The notes beneath the pieces are model-generated. The model searched no databases. It worked only from the letters and a program-made list of their open reading frames with translations, and was not told the origin of the DNA. The translations under genes were made by a program, and so were the position numbers. From Aplectana chamaeleonis (lineage: Eukaryota > Nematoda > Chromadorea > Rhabditida > Cosmocercidae): 64,000 nucleotides of DNA. Shown here piece after piece: positions 32,070-44,646 of this stretch; within the stretch, counting starts at the first letter, position 1; every line of letters begins with the position of its first letter. Location of the stretch: contig JAPDOI010000957.1 of NCBI GenBank assembly GCA_029168955.1, forward strand, positions 124,001 to 188,000, in the 5' to 3' direction.

Positions 32070-35000
32070 AAGAGCATTTCTGGCCATTGAGGTTTAATGA
32101 TCAGCGGTTGGTTTTGTTGAATGTTATTTGAAGCAGTCCCGCATGGAAGGTAGAAGCACCAAAACTTAGAGAAGCCATGCGTGGGTGGGTAATGGACATT
32201 TGGTGCTCCTCGAGAGTGCTTAGCGCTAAATTTATAGCCTGACAGCGTTTCATTACTATGAATGGACTCTGAAAGAAGGTGCAGGTAAATATGTGACTAC
32301 TGCTAACTCCGAAGGGCGTCGAACATTGGCTGCGTGAAACATTTGTTGCAATTGGGGCTGAACACATTTGTTGCAATTGAAGGCAAAACTAATTCATCCA
32401 ATTATGCTTTGCCTTCACTTAGGCAAACAGTTTCTGTCACCCTCTTAGGCGAAAACTAGAGCCTAACAAATCACTAGCCTCAAGTGTTTGATCAGCATCT
32501 TTTACTTTTCATCATAGATCCAAAGAGCAGTCTACGGTTCAGCTCATCATACATAATGCTGTGTAGCGGAGCAATCGGGAGTGAAGAGAACACAACTACC
32601 TGTGTGAAGAGTAAGGTAGCAAATCGTATTCTTTGGAGCCCGCATATGCAACTGCCGTGTCTCGCAAAAATGCAAAAGAAGAAAGTTTTTTGATAACGTT
32701 TTCATCTTATCAATCACTTTTCACGACTCTCTGAGCTAACTATGCTGTTTTGGTAGATACCAATCAGTTGCGACCCTTCGTGAAGTAGAATCGAAAATGT
32801 CGCAAAGTTTATGTGGATCAACATACACCACCACTAATGCTTTATTCGACTATCTGAGCGTTCTATTCCGTTGAAGGACAGACGGCATTGTTTGGATTGA
32901 CAAAATGCAAGGACGCAGCGGTAGAACTTAGTTACGTTCTACCCTATGCCACTAGGACTGAGCTATAAATCGAGAACTGAATTGTTATAGACAGGCTGCT
33001 CCTCATGGAGAATTCAGTTATTTGCCAAATGTACCAAACGACATCGAAAACATGGCGAAATTCCTCAACTAGGGTTGCTTAGTGGTACCACTCGCCCATA
33101 CTCAGAAGCGGAGATGCTACACTCAGTTACACTCTGTTCCTATAGTAAAATTTGAGGCATGTGTAGCACAACGTTACACACCAAAACGAGCATCATTTAC
33201 TGAGTATTGCCGCTGTCATAGTGTGGAGAAACTTGAACAACAATGCTAGAATGTTCTCTATGGAACACCGGCTCAACGCTATAGATCAGAGTGATTAGGG
33301 AATGTCTCTTCCTTTTAACTCATGTGATTTGGTACTGCCCAAAGTACTTAGTAGGTTTCCCAAGTTTCGGTCCAGCTAAACGTGCTACCTTGCCTTTGGC
33401 TCGAGCGATGGCCTGACCCTTATCAAAGCACTGTCCTCTGGGAAAACACGCAGCGTCAAAAATATCCCGGAAGAGACAGATGGCAAATCCATTTTTCCTC
33501 CTTACGGAGGCGTCCGCAAGTAAAAACGGGGTGGAACTCTGACGTAGCCCTTCGCATTTTATTGCCTAAACATTTGTGTGAACTCAGAAATCTGTGCAAC
33601 CCTGATTTAGTTCACAACTGTTGTAATGTGATTCGATGGCCTGAAGAAAGCAGCTAGAGACTGCTTTTCTCATCTCTCACCTATGACAGATATAGGGGAG
33701 AGTGCCAAAGAATGTCTACCTGCTTAGGGAACGTTGGAGACGTATGTACTCTTTGCCATAACGCGAGTCCTGTTCAAACGCTACCAATGTGCTGTCCCTT
33801 CAATTATCAAATTTGTGCAGCCGTAAAGTAATTCGAAGGTAGAATTTTGGGTCCAGTAGACCAACAATTAGAATAAGTATGAGACGTAAGTTATTGCAGG
33901 CTGTTAGACCTGCGATAATTCTAAATTCACATCTCTGTGCAGAAACCCTCAGGAATTCTCACCCCGAAATTATCACCACATAGAGATTACTTGCTCTTAA
34001 ATCCAGTGGTTGAACTGCTGGTATGAAGGGACCAAACCTTCATTAGTGAATATCATTAGCGATAATACTTTCCAGCGACTCCTTTTCTAGTTGCCGGTCT
34101 CAAGGAAAGATTGACATAGAAATGTCCTTCCTACTCCGACCCCGATATCGATTCCTAACTGACTTGGTCAGGCAGCAGATTGTACCACCGGCCTGGACGG
34201 TGGACTTACGTATGTAAAGCAGTAGCAACTGTATTGAGAAGCAGCTATGATTTCTCTTCACATTGCCTAACAAGTATATGGCTCCTTCGGACCGATTGTC
34301 CCCGCCCTTCAGTCACTCGAAAAGAATGACCATTGTTACGGTGAAGGGGACAAATCAGATGACATTCTCCTTGAAAAATAGCGTGCTGGAAGAGTCTTCC
34401 CGAAGCCCGGGGTTTCGAGGCATCCTCTCTACTTGCTGATCTCAACCAAAGAGAGAGGGAAAAACAGTCATCTCAAAATTCACAACAGGTTAGCTCAGTT
34501 TTGATGATGACTGGATGTATGGAGAGAATCATCGATCAAGCTCGGAAAACCATTATTCCCGGATTTATGCTAGTGTAGATTTTTTCTAGGTGTGATAGTA
34601 ATACCATACCTCAGACGTGCTGCTTTGACGGAACCGCAAACGCTCTTCAGTCAGATATATCATGTTTCCGATTTTAGTTTCAGTGAGAACCAGGGCAATG
34701 GAGTCTCATTGAGACAGTGAGTCTCCAATATTATACCAGTATTCAAGCTAATCACATGACTAGCGGGTCTCCTCATCGCCCCCTCTCTTCTTTTTGACTG
34801 CCCACCGAGGGAACAAGACGTTTGTTGAGGTTCGCAGTATAGAAAGAGATCTCTAATGCCTGTGCTACTGTAACTTGGTCGGGATTGTTCATCATCCTAC
34901 CAGAGTTGTGGCAAATGATAGCCCAACAACTCAAATATACCCTGTATACAAGACAAACAGCACGGACTTTATTCTCAAAAACATTTAACGATTATTTCAC

Positions 35001-35455
35001 TCCTTTGAGAAAGCCCGCTGGTCCTGTGTGTTCAAGAGAAGTGCGAGGCAAGGCTTCGCAATCAACTCTTTCTAACCACTGTGTGACCCGTAGCACAAGG
35101 CTCTAGTACGGTCATAGATGACAAACTAGAAGATGTCGAGCAAGCGCCGCAATCCATTCTAATTAATCCTGTCAATCCTGGAGCATGAGGCTCTACAGAG
35201 ATTTACTGAAGCGCACAAGTTATGCTATCTTATTACGCTTGCTACGACCTCAGACTCAGACGCAAAAACTTGTTAGCTTGCTAACTAGAGCGCGGTGAAC
35301 ACCACCCCCACCTAGGCACTGCGGTCAAGGAACAGTTGCATAGACATGAAGGAGGCGCATAAGCGCTGTCTACTTGAGTCCGTAGTCCAATGTGTGCAAC
35401 GAAGCAGCACTCACTAGGACACAGGCAGACTGTTCTTCGAAGGTGAGGACTGCAA
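32070..35455. other. Large unassigned segment
   Basis: About 3.4 kb with only short frames, none of which I recognise. I see no inverted ends, minisatellite or splice-consistent exons. The sequence is of even composition, unlike its AT-rich neighbours, so a very old element or degenerate gene is possible. Confidence 0.4.
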
Positions 35456-35705
35456 AAAAACCCGCAAATCAACTCAAACCCATATGAATGACAGGAGTAC
35501 GCACCAATGCGCCCTCTACTAGTCATGGATAAATGCCAGGAGTGTGAATAAATGCACTCTCTACTAGCTATTGATAAGTGCCAGGAGTGAGAGTCAATTC
35601 GCATTCTACTAGCCGTGAATAAATGCCAGGAGTGCGAATCAGTTCGCATTCTACTAGCCGTGAATAAATGCCAGGAGTGCGATTCAATTCGCACTCCACT
35701 AGCCG
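35456..35705. repeat. 45-bp minisatellite, about five units
   Basis: TGCCAGGAGTG occurs at 35534, 35579, 35624 and 35669, exactly 45 bp apart, with a weaker unit upstream. Each unit ends with TTCGCATTCTACTAGCCG. The minus strand reads a 15-residue unit, SHSWHLFTASR plus four, uninterrupted through five units; since 45 is a multiple of three this may be chance. Confidence 0.9.
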
Positions 35706-35707
35706 TT

Positions 35708-35833
35708 CGATATCGATTATCGATAGTGAGGAGAGCGGGTATAGGCCTGCAACTCCTCTAGAGGAGGGGTGCGCCTCCACTAGATGAGTTGCGAGCCTAT
35801 ACCCGCTCTCCTCACTATCGATAATCGATATCG
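35708..35833. repeat. 126-bp near-perfect palindrome
   Basis: CGATATCGATTATCGATAGT at the left faces ACTATCGATAATCGATATCG at the right, and pairing continues through GAGGAGAGCGGGTATAGG to GCAACTC / GAGTTGC, about 46 bp per arm with one mismatch. The loop is about 34 bases. Such low divergence marks it as recent or maintained. No transposon ends are evident. Confidence 0.9.
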
Positions 35834-35924
35834 GGAGCGCGCCTAAGCAGCGCTCAACTAGGCAAAAGATAGTCCATGGGAGGGGAAACAGCAAACAGGC
35901 GGTCGCTGTGAGCTCTTGAACGGC

Positions 35925-36085
35925 AACTGACCTTTCCTGATCAGGCGTGGAACACGTAGACAGCAGGTTCGCTCCCGTTGATCAAAAAAGGCAATCGGTT
36001 AAACCGGAGATCAAGATAGGAGCTGAATGGTAGAAAGCAATCGTAATTGATATGAAGCAGTGTTATATAACCCTCAAATGGCAAT
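35925..36085. repeat. Dispersed repeat X, inverted copy
   Basis: GACCTTTCCTGATCAGGCGT, GTTGATCAAAAAAGGCAATC and TAGAAAGCAATCGTAATTGA are the inverse of 17030-17155 with few changes. No terminal repeats or coding frame. Confidence 0.8.
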
Positions 36086-36344
36086 GTACATTTGAATTCC
36101 ACGTGAAAACCGTTCTTGCCAGTTTTTACTCACACACAAGAAGGTCCAGTTGGTCTTCCTCCGAAGGTTGGATAGACAAATCCGAAGCACAGACCCCCTG
36201 AGGGGTAAGCAAGACTGGCACCACTTCTACTTCAAGTTTTCAACGAAAGAGGCCATACTGGATGCGTGGACCTACGTTGGCCAAACAGCGGTTGGCCATC
36301 AAGTCTTTTATTATGCCAAATAGGATTTTTGATGTTTGTATCGA

Positions 36345-38130
36345 TAGAAGAGATCTTTTTCTTTTTCTTCTTTGCAGCCACAGAGAGTGGTTCTGTCACA
36401 GGTTCAGAAACTCGGCCACTAGCGTAAGGTTCGCCCACAGATCCATTGTCGTTAATGTAGTCGGTCTCTTCGGGCAATTGAACAGGTGCCCAGTAGTATG
36501 CCCTTGACTACCGCAATCACTGCACTCGTCAGGTTTGCTGCTACCAATCCTATGCAAAAATGACATCAGCAGGGGGAATGTCCACAGCGTAACGATGCAA
36601 GGGTGCACCTGTCACGCCTACCAAGTTCCATCTCGGTCTCGCTGACCTTGGGAGGTGCGACTCCCAGGATGGAGTTTATGGCAACTCTGCACAAGTGTTC
36701 CTTCACGAATCGGGTATGCTCCGCGCGCAAGAAAGGGAGGCGTTCTTGTTGTGCTTCGGTCCATCTCTGCACATCTACTTTCGACGGAGCATCGGCGAAA
36801 GGCTTCCTGATACATCTCTCTCGCCGGGTGTAGTACTCTTCGATACGGATGAATCGGCTGCTTCACGATATTAATGCACATTTGTCGAGCCTGGAGTTGA
36901 CAGTGGTCTCTAGCTTCGGCGAGTAAGTGCTCTATAGGAGAGCTTTTGGAACAGCCTGTTGCGATTCGCAGAGCAAAATTTTGGACGCGCTGCAGCTTGG
37001 ACCAATATGTGTCCGACACAAGGTGCTGCCAGACTGGCGCCGCATACTCCAAGGCGGGTTGCACAATAGCCTCATACGTGGTCAGGATCGTTAATTTATT
37101 GCATCCCCTGGACGTTTCACCGAGAGCGCGTAGGACTTTGAGTCTCGTTTTCACTGTGGCTTGCTTCTGCTCAGTGTTCTTATGAAACTTAAACGAGGGA
37201 TCCAACACGAGTCGAAGTAGCTTGGGGAATCGGGCGGCCGGCAATCGAGTTTCGTCCCATTTCACCATAGGATGGGCACTGTGCTCCGTGCTATCAGTGG
37301 AAAGACGGTGACGAATTATTTGGAGGCAGAGACCGTGAGCATTTCGCGATTGAGAAAGCATTTCAACTCGAGCAAGTAGTCATTGATCTTACTGGTGGCT
37401 ACATTTATTGCCACGATCATATTTCCAGCGACGAGCGACGCGACGCAATGTTTACCATCCATATCGACCGAAAATCTATATGCCTAATGTGCACTGTCGC
37501 TGTCGTTGGTCGCGGGTAGTACGATCCCGGCCTATGTCGCAATCCCGGCATAGTATTTTGATATCATCCGCATATGCAACGACCTTGATGTCTTGAGAGG
37601 GAACAGACAGGTCTTCAAGATATAAACTGAGAAGTGCAGGCGATAAAACTCCGCCTTGAGGGACACCGGCGGCTATGGGGATGCTGCTGGAGACATGCCC
37701 GTGGAATAGCACATTTGCCTGACGTCCTTTAGTGAAGGCAGTTATCCAAGGCTTCTGCCAGGGCTTAATGGTAGACTTCAACAGGTTCTCTGATAGCATG
37801 CCGAGATTGACAGTGTCAAATGCCTTTGTTAGGTCAAGGACCACACCAACGGTACGCTGGGGTTTCTTGCCATTGGAGCCGTCCAGAACATAGCTCACAA
37901 TTTCCGACAAGGCCGTAGTGGTGGAATGTAATTTAAGGAAACCATGTTGGTGCCGTTGTTGGCTGTTATGCTCGGCAGGCTCCTCCACAACCAGTTTTTC
38001 GGCTATTGAAGCAATAGGTGAGAGAATACTGATTGGTCGGTACCAATTCGCCGTAGATGGTGATTTTCCAGGCGTCGGCAGTGGTACCACGCGAGCGACT
38101 TTCCAATTTTGTGGTAACGTAAATGCTGCC
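36345..38130 (-). pseudogene. Non-LTR retrotransposon family J, RT and C-terminus
   Basis: On the minus strand, 38110 to 37560 encodes the RT core: WYRPISILSPIASIAEKLV, HQHGF, LDLTKAFDTVN, GVPQGGVLSPALLSLYLEDL and YADD at the catalytic site. A 120-bp foreign stretch (about 37411-37533) breaks the frame. From 37361 it continues with WDETRLPAARFPKLL and the thumb motif LEYAAPVWQHLVSD, LQRVQNFALRIATGC. The C-terminus (36608-36396) has a CCHC-type finger (CSDCG, HTTGHLFNC) and DLW. The 3' tail is A/G-rich (AAGAAGAAAAAG). The endonuclease is missing, so this is a 5'-truncated dead copy. Related copies lie at 55042-56689 and 60356-63170. Confidence 0.85.
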
Positions 38131-38149
38131 GAAATGTCGTACGTTCATG

Positions 38150-39279
38150 CCGTGGCAAAGTGGAGGAAAGAAGATCTACTCCGCGCAAACCGACGTCAAT
38201 CTCTCCGCGTAGGGTTTTTGTCATGGGAGAGGTTCTGGCTGGCTGCAGCTCTCTTGAAGATTCTAGATAGAGGAGATGCGACATAGAGTGCCATCTGCTT
38301 TGCTTACGCTTAACGTTTTATTCAACGATTGTTTCAACGAGTGGACCTATAATTTTGAACCGCTCGAGCATGGCTTTCCCTTTCAAAACAATAAATACTT
38401 CCTACTGGGTGAGCCAAATCTCTTAAAACCTTGGCACTTGTAGTTTCCAGCATTCCTTAATTCATTCGTCATATTTGCGTATGGTGATGTTGGAGGCCTG
38501 ATCCCCTTTAGAAGGGAATCAGGGTAGACCACTAATTCTACACCGCAATGTAGATGATGACGCTCTCGCGTCGCTGGTCGCGGAAGCGTACAGTAGGGCT
38601 ACATATGCCGACTGTTCACTCTGATAAAAAGAGAAAATAGTAAACGACAAGTTTTTTTCTATTTTCTTAACCCACTGACGGTTGCATAGCTTAGCCGGCA
38701 CGCGAGGAATACCAACTAATCTTTAAAACCTTCTCATGACCCGTTTATTAGTTTTTATGAGTGAGTTAGGAATGAGCGGAAAACTGTAATACCAGATAAC
38801 TCGCAAACAAAGCAAAGTCATCGAGCAGAGTAGATATAGCTATAAAAAAATTTAAACGATAAAAAACCCTTCAACAATCACAGGCTATTTAGAAGAACAT
38901 CCATAAACGAATCACATTCGTTCATCTTTCCAAACGAAGGGATGAGCTTCACCAACTCGTACAGATGACGGACGTGCTTCTGTAATTGAAGAACATTAGA
39001 CGGAAAAAAGAAGTTACTGGATAAAGCACAATGCATTTCACAATCCTACGCCGCCACGGAGTCGTTAATTAAGCTGCGAGGAAAGACGTTTTTCTCCAGA
39101 TTTCACATGTGTAAAGAAGAAAGACAATACATAGACGACAAATGTACTCACCTCTTGTTTCGTTGTCTTTCCTATGACTCATTCTTATTTGTCATCTTTA
39201 CGAAATCTCTGAAGCAGCATCCACGCGGTCCCGCGTGGAAACCCTTTTACGATAATTATTTGTATCGGGCGCCAATCAC
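38150..39279. other. No feature recognised
   Basis: Mixed sequence beyond the truncated retrotransposon. Short frames only. Confidence 0.4.
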
Positions 39280-39381
39280 CCCTATATAAGGCGACCAGTC
39301 TCATACTCATTAGTTCATTTCTTGTCTAGACGTCACCGTGTGCGGTTCTTCTAATAAACTCTCTGGTTATTCTGTGTTCAA
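39280..39381 (+). promoter_or_regulatory. TATA-type promoter with poly(A) signal, possible LTR remnant
   Basis: CCTATATAAGGCGACC (39281) is followed 60-70 bp later by AATAAACTCTC (about 39353) and by TTCAACA near 39381, the order expected in an LTR (TATA, transcript start, poly(A) signal, CA end). A 154-codon frame follows but shows no gag motif, and no second LTR was found. It could equally be an ordinary gene promoter. Confidence 0.3.
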
Positions 39382-41155
39382 CACCCCTAGACAACGCAAG
39401 TCACGGGCCACGCTACCCGACACATGTGCTATGTATACCACAACTGTTCATGAACGACCGACGACGACCACGAGGGGGGATGCCAGCCCAATTTTCCGAT
39501 TTTTGACTCCCACTGCCCCGGACAACCGGAGCTCAGACCCCTCCTTTGAAACCTCAAATTTTGAGCCGTACCCTGTATGGAACTGTGGTCACCAACCCGC
39601 ACAAAGCCTCGACTATATGTGTCTTGGAGAAGGTTCAAAACAGCTTCAAACGCAAGGTGATGATGAGGGCCATAGAATTCAACTATGTGTAGTAAAAACG
39701 CTCGTCCCGCCCATCCAGCACCGTCATAGCGGCTCCCCCGAACCGCAGAGACGGTTTCACCATTTGAATCACTGCTCTGTTCTCAGTTTGAGCCCACTCT
39801 AACATAGATAATTCTGAGATTATCCTGCGCTACTACATTGGCAAATGCAAGCCAGGAATAATTGTGAATTTCACAGCTGACGCCCAACTTCAACCGTATC
39901 GCCATGGCGGTGCCGCCGCAGAATTCATAGTTGCTTTCGGCTTGTTCCAAGCGTGGGAAAGTCCGTCCCGCGCGTCACGCGGGTGCCGCGCTTGCGGTGA
40001 GGACTATGAAAAATGCTTAAGGCGTCTATCATAAGAGGTAGCAATTTTAGCAAGTCAGTGACAGAGGTAGTAAGAGTTTGAGACACCACTTCTTTTTTAA
40101 TAGAGCCGGTAGCGAGTTCCAGAAACTACTCAGGCGTAGCAACCTCTCTTTAAGTCTTTACGCCTTTAAACATATCTGAGATCACTACTTCCCGACTGAG
40201 GACGACTGAACCTGTTTTAAGCCCTACAGCTATTATTTAGGTTCTTGTTTTAATATACCCATCGTAGTTGTTTCATGTTTTTTTTTTGAACAATTATAAA
40301 TACAAAAGCGTGCTGCACTCAACCCTATAGGAGGGGGAGTACTAATGTTGTTTCAATGACGATCACGACGTCAATCCAGGTAAAAATCCGCAACCATCCG
40401 AAGAAGCGAGCAGATGACTTTATTTCAGAAGGCGGTGTGTAAAAACTTTTGAAACACAGTGTACTACGACCTACAGTCAGAGCTGGAAGCAGAAGAAGGA
40501 GATTGCCAATACGATGTTCTACATCCACAACTCCTTCGCCCTCGAAATAGCGATGCAGTTCTTTAACAGCGTTATTTGATGCCTGAAGAAATGGTAGAAC
40601 GAAACTGAAGCTTGAACCGCAAAATGCTCACATGAAATATGACAGAACTACAGAATGACGCCAAGCCTATCTATCAGTCTCTCTTAGCAGAGCTGTATCC
40701 AAAATACGGCATTATTTCTGGCTGAACAACAGACCCGGTGGAACTGCGGATCTCCTAATGTCGACTGCTTCGCTCAACCCATAACAAGCCAGTTGGAATT
40801 GGACTAACCATGGCTCAAAGCCGCTATAGTAATATTCAGCTGACTGCGCTGCAAGCAAACACAAATACTCTCTCTGGGACCAGTATTCAAGAAAAGCTGA
40901 CCGCGTTCCAGTCATGATAAACGTCACAACACATGCCCAGCCTCACTACGGCGAGATTCCGACCGCCTGCTCAGACAATAGGGCGGACTTATCCGAACAG
41001 AAACGAAAGCGGGTCAACGGCGATCAGTCCGCTGCATTTGCGTGCGGTCAGCTCTAACTGGGCTCGCGATCAGTACGCCTTGACAAGAAAGGACAGGCAG
41101 CAAAAAACCTGTCCAACTTTGTTATTAATTATAATACATTTAGGTGGAGCCCAGG
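39382..41155. other. No assigned gene
   Basis: An open plus-strand frame ends at 39802 but is unrecognised (Pro/Thr-rich). No splice-consistent exons or repeats are supported in the remainder. Confidence 0.4.
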
Positions 41156-41269
41156 ACCAAAATTAAGCACCTGCGGGTGTTACGTCCTCTGTCTGGTAGG
41201 GACACAGTGTACTCCCGCTAGTACAACCACGGAGATACTAGATGTACCTCAAGCTTGGGTAATTGAACC
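41156..41269 (-). other. SL1-like leader motif with downstream Sm-like site, copy 2
   Basis: The minus-strand 22-mer at 41269-41248 begins GGTTCAATTACCCAAG and ends CTTGAG; it matches nematode SL1 at 20 of 22 positions (differences at 5 and 17) and is followed by GTACATC, where SL RNAs carry the GT donor. About 103 bases downstream TTAATTTTGG resembles the Sm-binding site of SL RNAs, though in known SL1 RNA the site is nearer. No strong 3' stem-loop follows. It shares GCC before and GTAC after the leader with the copy at 12296-12317. It may be a diverged SL RNA gene, an SL pseudogene or a tRNA-related repeat. Confidence 0.45.
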
Positions 41270-41315
41270 GGCGACGATCTCGTTTTACCACACAGAACAG
41301 AGCATCGTACTCGAG

Positions 41316-41645
41316 GTGGGGTCCGTCGCGGTCAGTCCGATATGTGCCGTTGCTCGCGATCAGCCGGAATACGATGCAGGTCGTTCGCGATCAGTGCTAA
41401 CTACATTGCTGTACGCGATAGAAACGATTTATGGTCGCGGTAAGTTCTACTTACCAGTAGCTGCGCGCGATAAGTCCGCACTTCTGTCGGACACACAGCG
41501 CGAAGATATCGAGCAACCAGAACTTGTCCGCGTTCAGTTCTACTTGGATTTTCGCTCGCGGTAGAAACGGCTCCTGAGCGCGGTCAGTATTAGTCCACAA
41601 CTTCTGTGCGCGATAAGTCCGCCGCATTGCCTGAGTGGGATTCGC
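41316..41645. repeat. Degenerate GCGATCAGTCCG tandem repeat
   Basis: CGCGGTCAGTCCGATATG, CGCGATCAGCCGG, CGCGATAAGTCCGCACTTCT and CGCGATAAGTCCGCCGCATT recur at about 30-60-bp spacing. Earlier units may begin at 41015. The period is irregular. Confidence 0.5.
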
Positions 41646-42815
41646 AGACCCAGTAAAGGAAAGAGGAGCTGCGAACGAGTTGGCCTGCATTCACGTTGTC
41701 ACTAACGCGCTAACCTTAGACCACATGAAAAAGCCAACACTTTGAACCCAGCAGGGCTAGGTTAACGCTGTCATGATCACACAGCAGCAGCTTTGAAAAG
41801 CAGGGGCGCAGGTCAGCTAGCAAAAACAGTTGGCATTCAGTTGTAGAAAAAATTATAGTGATTTACTCACTAAATTCTATGAATGAAATAATTCATCAAT
41901 TTTCGATAAATTCTTCATTCACCGAAAATTCACACTAACTAGCCACCTCAGGAGCCGGACAAACTTCGAAGATAAGAAGTGGAGGCAACAAGAATTTCTA
42001 AGGCCGCTCTATTACGCGAGCTAATAGCAGGAAGCAGGATTCCTCACGGGCCGATCACAGCGCCATGCCTTACTCTGGAACGCAGCGGAATTCCACCACG
42101 CGTCATGTCTAGTTGGCCACACTCGCCCACGGCTCCCCTTTTTCTGTGTACTGGATTATCAAGAGGCTGCGTTTCATCTCTCGCAGAGGTTTTGGAAAAC
42201 GACCGCTGCTGACAACGTGGCTAGGTGCAATATGATAGATTCAACCTAAAAAAATTTCATCTTGAAGAAATACTGCCGCCGACAACGTGCCCTTACGCTG
42301 TGGCTATTCTTGAGAACTATCCATGCAGAACAGTTCACTAGATAACATGTTATAGTCAGTAACTGAGAATGACTGACTGAGATGACTAAAAAAGTTACTG
42401 TTGCACCTTGTCGCACCATGCTTCCGGTTGAACTCCTTTCGCAGTTTTTTTTTGTCGCCCGACGTCGGACAATGAGAAACTCTGGCTTGCAGCAGGCCTA
42501 TGATAGAACGATTGATTCTTCTCCTTAATAGCCACAGTAGACCTTTCTCCCGTAGGCGCAAAAAGGTAGCAGCATCACTAGGCTTGTTCCACGTGTCGAG
42601 AGCAAACAGAGAAGTTGGCCTTGCGGCGCATAGAAAAAAAATTAGGTGAATCATGTACGTTGGCAGACAGGACATTTACCAGGGTCCGAATCGTCGATTC
42701 CGCGTTCGTAGACTTTGAGATAAGAAGAATGGTCACATCGTAGTCTCGCCAACGTGCGCGGGAGCGTCTGGATAGGTCCTGTTCGCTATCATTAACCTTG
42801 GGCGGCTTATCACCT
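41646..42815. other. No feature recognised
   Basis: No repeats, exons or RNA genes are supported in this stretch. Confidence 0.4.
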
Positions 42816-42819
42816 AAGG

Positions 42820-43360
42820 TTGGGAGGGGCACCGGACAGGAGCCCGGGTACGAATCTGGTGCTCTCAATTTGCTCCAATCTCTTTAGCGGGTGTTCAGAC
42901 GATGACCATCTATAATGATCGAAAGTGGAGATAGCAGTATGTAGTGGTGAGCCAACATTAAAGTCGTGTGAATCAGATTGCAGAAGGGCGTAATCGGGAT
43001 GTGCGGCATTCTTGACTATGCCAATATGGAACTTTTGTGAATGCAGTTGGCATGTGTAGATACTGGGCAGCCTGTGACGACCCACGGTGTTGTTTTATGA
43101 ACTCGTTGTATTTTGCACCAAGAGGAGTTAGACAGGTGTCGGGACGATACTGGAGCACCATATCACAGTAGGCTGGATCATGGTCTTATATGTAGTGCAA
43201 AACCTTCCTTGGTACTGCCCCACGAGGTGCCACAGGATGCTATTGCGCATGTTAGCTGATGCTGCTCGGATACGTAGATTTTCATGATAATGTGATCAGG
43301 GATTCAGGAAGACACCGAGAGACGAAGATGCTTGTATAGGGACAGCTGATTCCCTTCCCA
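42820..43360 (-). pseudogene. Non-LTR RT thumb fragment
   Basis: On the minus strand SLGVFLNP, then RAASANMRNSILWHLVGQYQ, then YKTMIQPTV follow the order seen after the catalytic domain of non-LTR reverse transcriptases (target-strand Leu-Gly motif, helical bundle, TMIQP). The frame shifts several times and later parts (KYNEFIKQHRG) are unrecognised. The family is not assigned. The MITE at 43367 abuts its upstream end and may have inserted into it. Confidence 0.5.
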
Positions 43361-43366
43361 GAGTAC

Positions 43367-43864
43367 CTTAAAGGCAGTGTTCACGATGATTTTCGTTCCC
43401 GAGTTTTCCACTCAAAACAATGCACTGGCTACCAAGTGTTACCAAAATTCGAAGAAAAGAAACGGCGAGAAACGCATTAAAACGTCGTATTTCAGTGACA
43501 TTACTCTATAACATGGACTAGTTGTCCGGTTGTATGAACATGTTCACGGTGGTTGTCACCGTAAAAAAATGGGGTAAATCAAAAATTTCAGAATATTTTA
43601 TTCAAAACAGTATTAGTCAGGGTCCGAAGGAAAGAACGGAGCAACACAGAATAGAGAATCGCAAAAGATAGGTCCACAAAAGATTTCATTGCCACAACAA
43701 ACAGTTCCACTGAGAGTAAAGAAGCGCAGTGAGAGTAAAGGATTTCGTGCCCTTCTGGTGCGTTTTTCTCGGTTTCTTCGTCATTCCAGTTCTACTAGAG
43801 GGCCAAACAATCGATTCAGCGATTAATCTCAAAATCGAAGATTATCGTGAACACTGCCTTTAAG
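43367..43864. repeat. MITE family B, copy 1
   Basis: CTTAAAGGCAGTGTTCACGA faces TCGTGAACACTGCCTTTAAG, enclosing 498 bp. The element at 44152-44646 has the same ends and almost the same length. No transposase is present. Confidence 0.9.
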
Positions 43865-44151
43865 CTAGCGTGAACACTGCAGTGGGCAGCCAGTTACACT
43901 CACATTCCGAAAAGTTTGTAGAATAGTTGATGCTCGTTTGACGAGCCGTCTTGTGAGTCGACTCCACGCGCAGGTTGGGCCAGGGCTGGGCAAACGTCCC
44001 GTTTAACCTTAGGGGACTGCATATTGGACGATGCAGAGGGCAAAGGGGGGTCCCTAAACCAGACACCAAAAAAACGAAGTGCATGTTCTGTCGAATTTCA
44101 GAAGAAAAATAAAACACGATTCTTTTCTGGTTTGAAATATCTTCTCCGCTT

Positions 44152-44646
44152 CTTAAAGGCACTGTTCGCGATAAAAATCGCTTTTCTGTTTTTTGCCTAT
44201 CTTGGAACCGGTCCCATTCTGATTCCAATGATGCTTCTGGAATCGTACAAGACCTTCTGGGAATGGAGTTATGGTCCCTCAAAAAATGAGCTAGGGAAGC
44301 ATGGTGGACGAATTGTCCGAGGCTTGTAACTTCCGTCTTTTGCAGCCAATGTATGCGAGCTGACCTGAGTAAAAAGAGAAGTTGGGAATGAAGGGAAGAA
44401 CAGGGCTTTTGATCGGAAACCATCGCTCAACTCACGATTTCGAGTGTTCCTTTGTTCACGTCGAGGGACGGAAAGGGGCGAGGCTTGCCCACAATGGCGG
44501 GGTTCGCCCACTTTTCTAAGCCGTTTTGCGGCTCCTGGGTAGCTTTTCGTCCCGTTTCTTCGACGCTGTTCTGCTTCTGAGAGCCACGAGAAGCGTTTGT
44601 CATAAAAAATTCGAGAATGAAGTTTATCGCGAACAGTGCCTTTAAG
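44152..44646. repeat. MITE family B, copy 2
   Basis: CTTAAAGGCACTGTTCGCGA faces TCGCGAACAGTGCCTTTAAG, enclosing 495 bp. The interior shares GGAGTTATGGTCCCTC-like words with family A (3774-4257), which suggests the two families are related. Confidence 0.9.

Noticed and set aside
33382..33657. Open frame of 91 codons in the unassigned 32-35 kb segment
   Set aside because: I tested it for LTR-element, Pao/BEL and host motifs by eye and saw none; no splice or repeat support.
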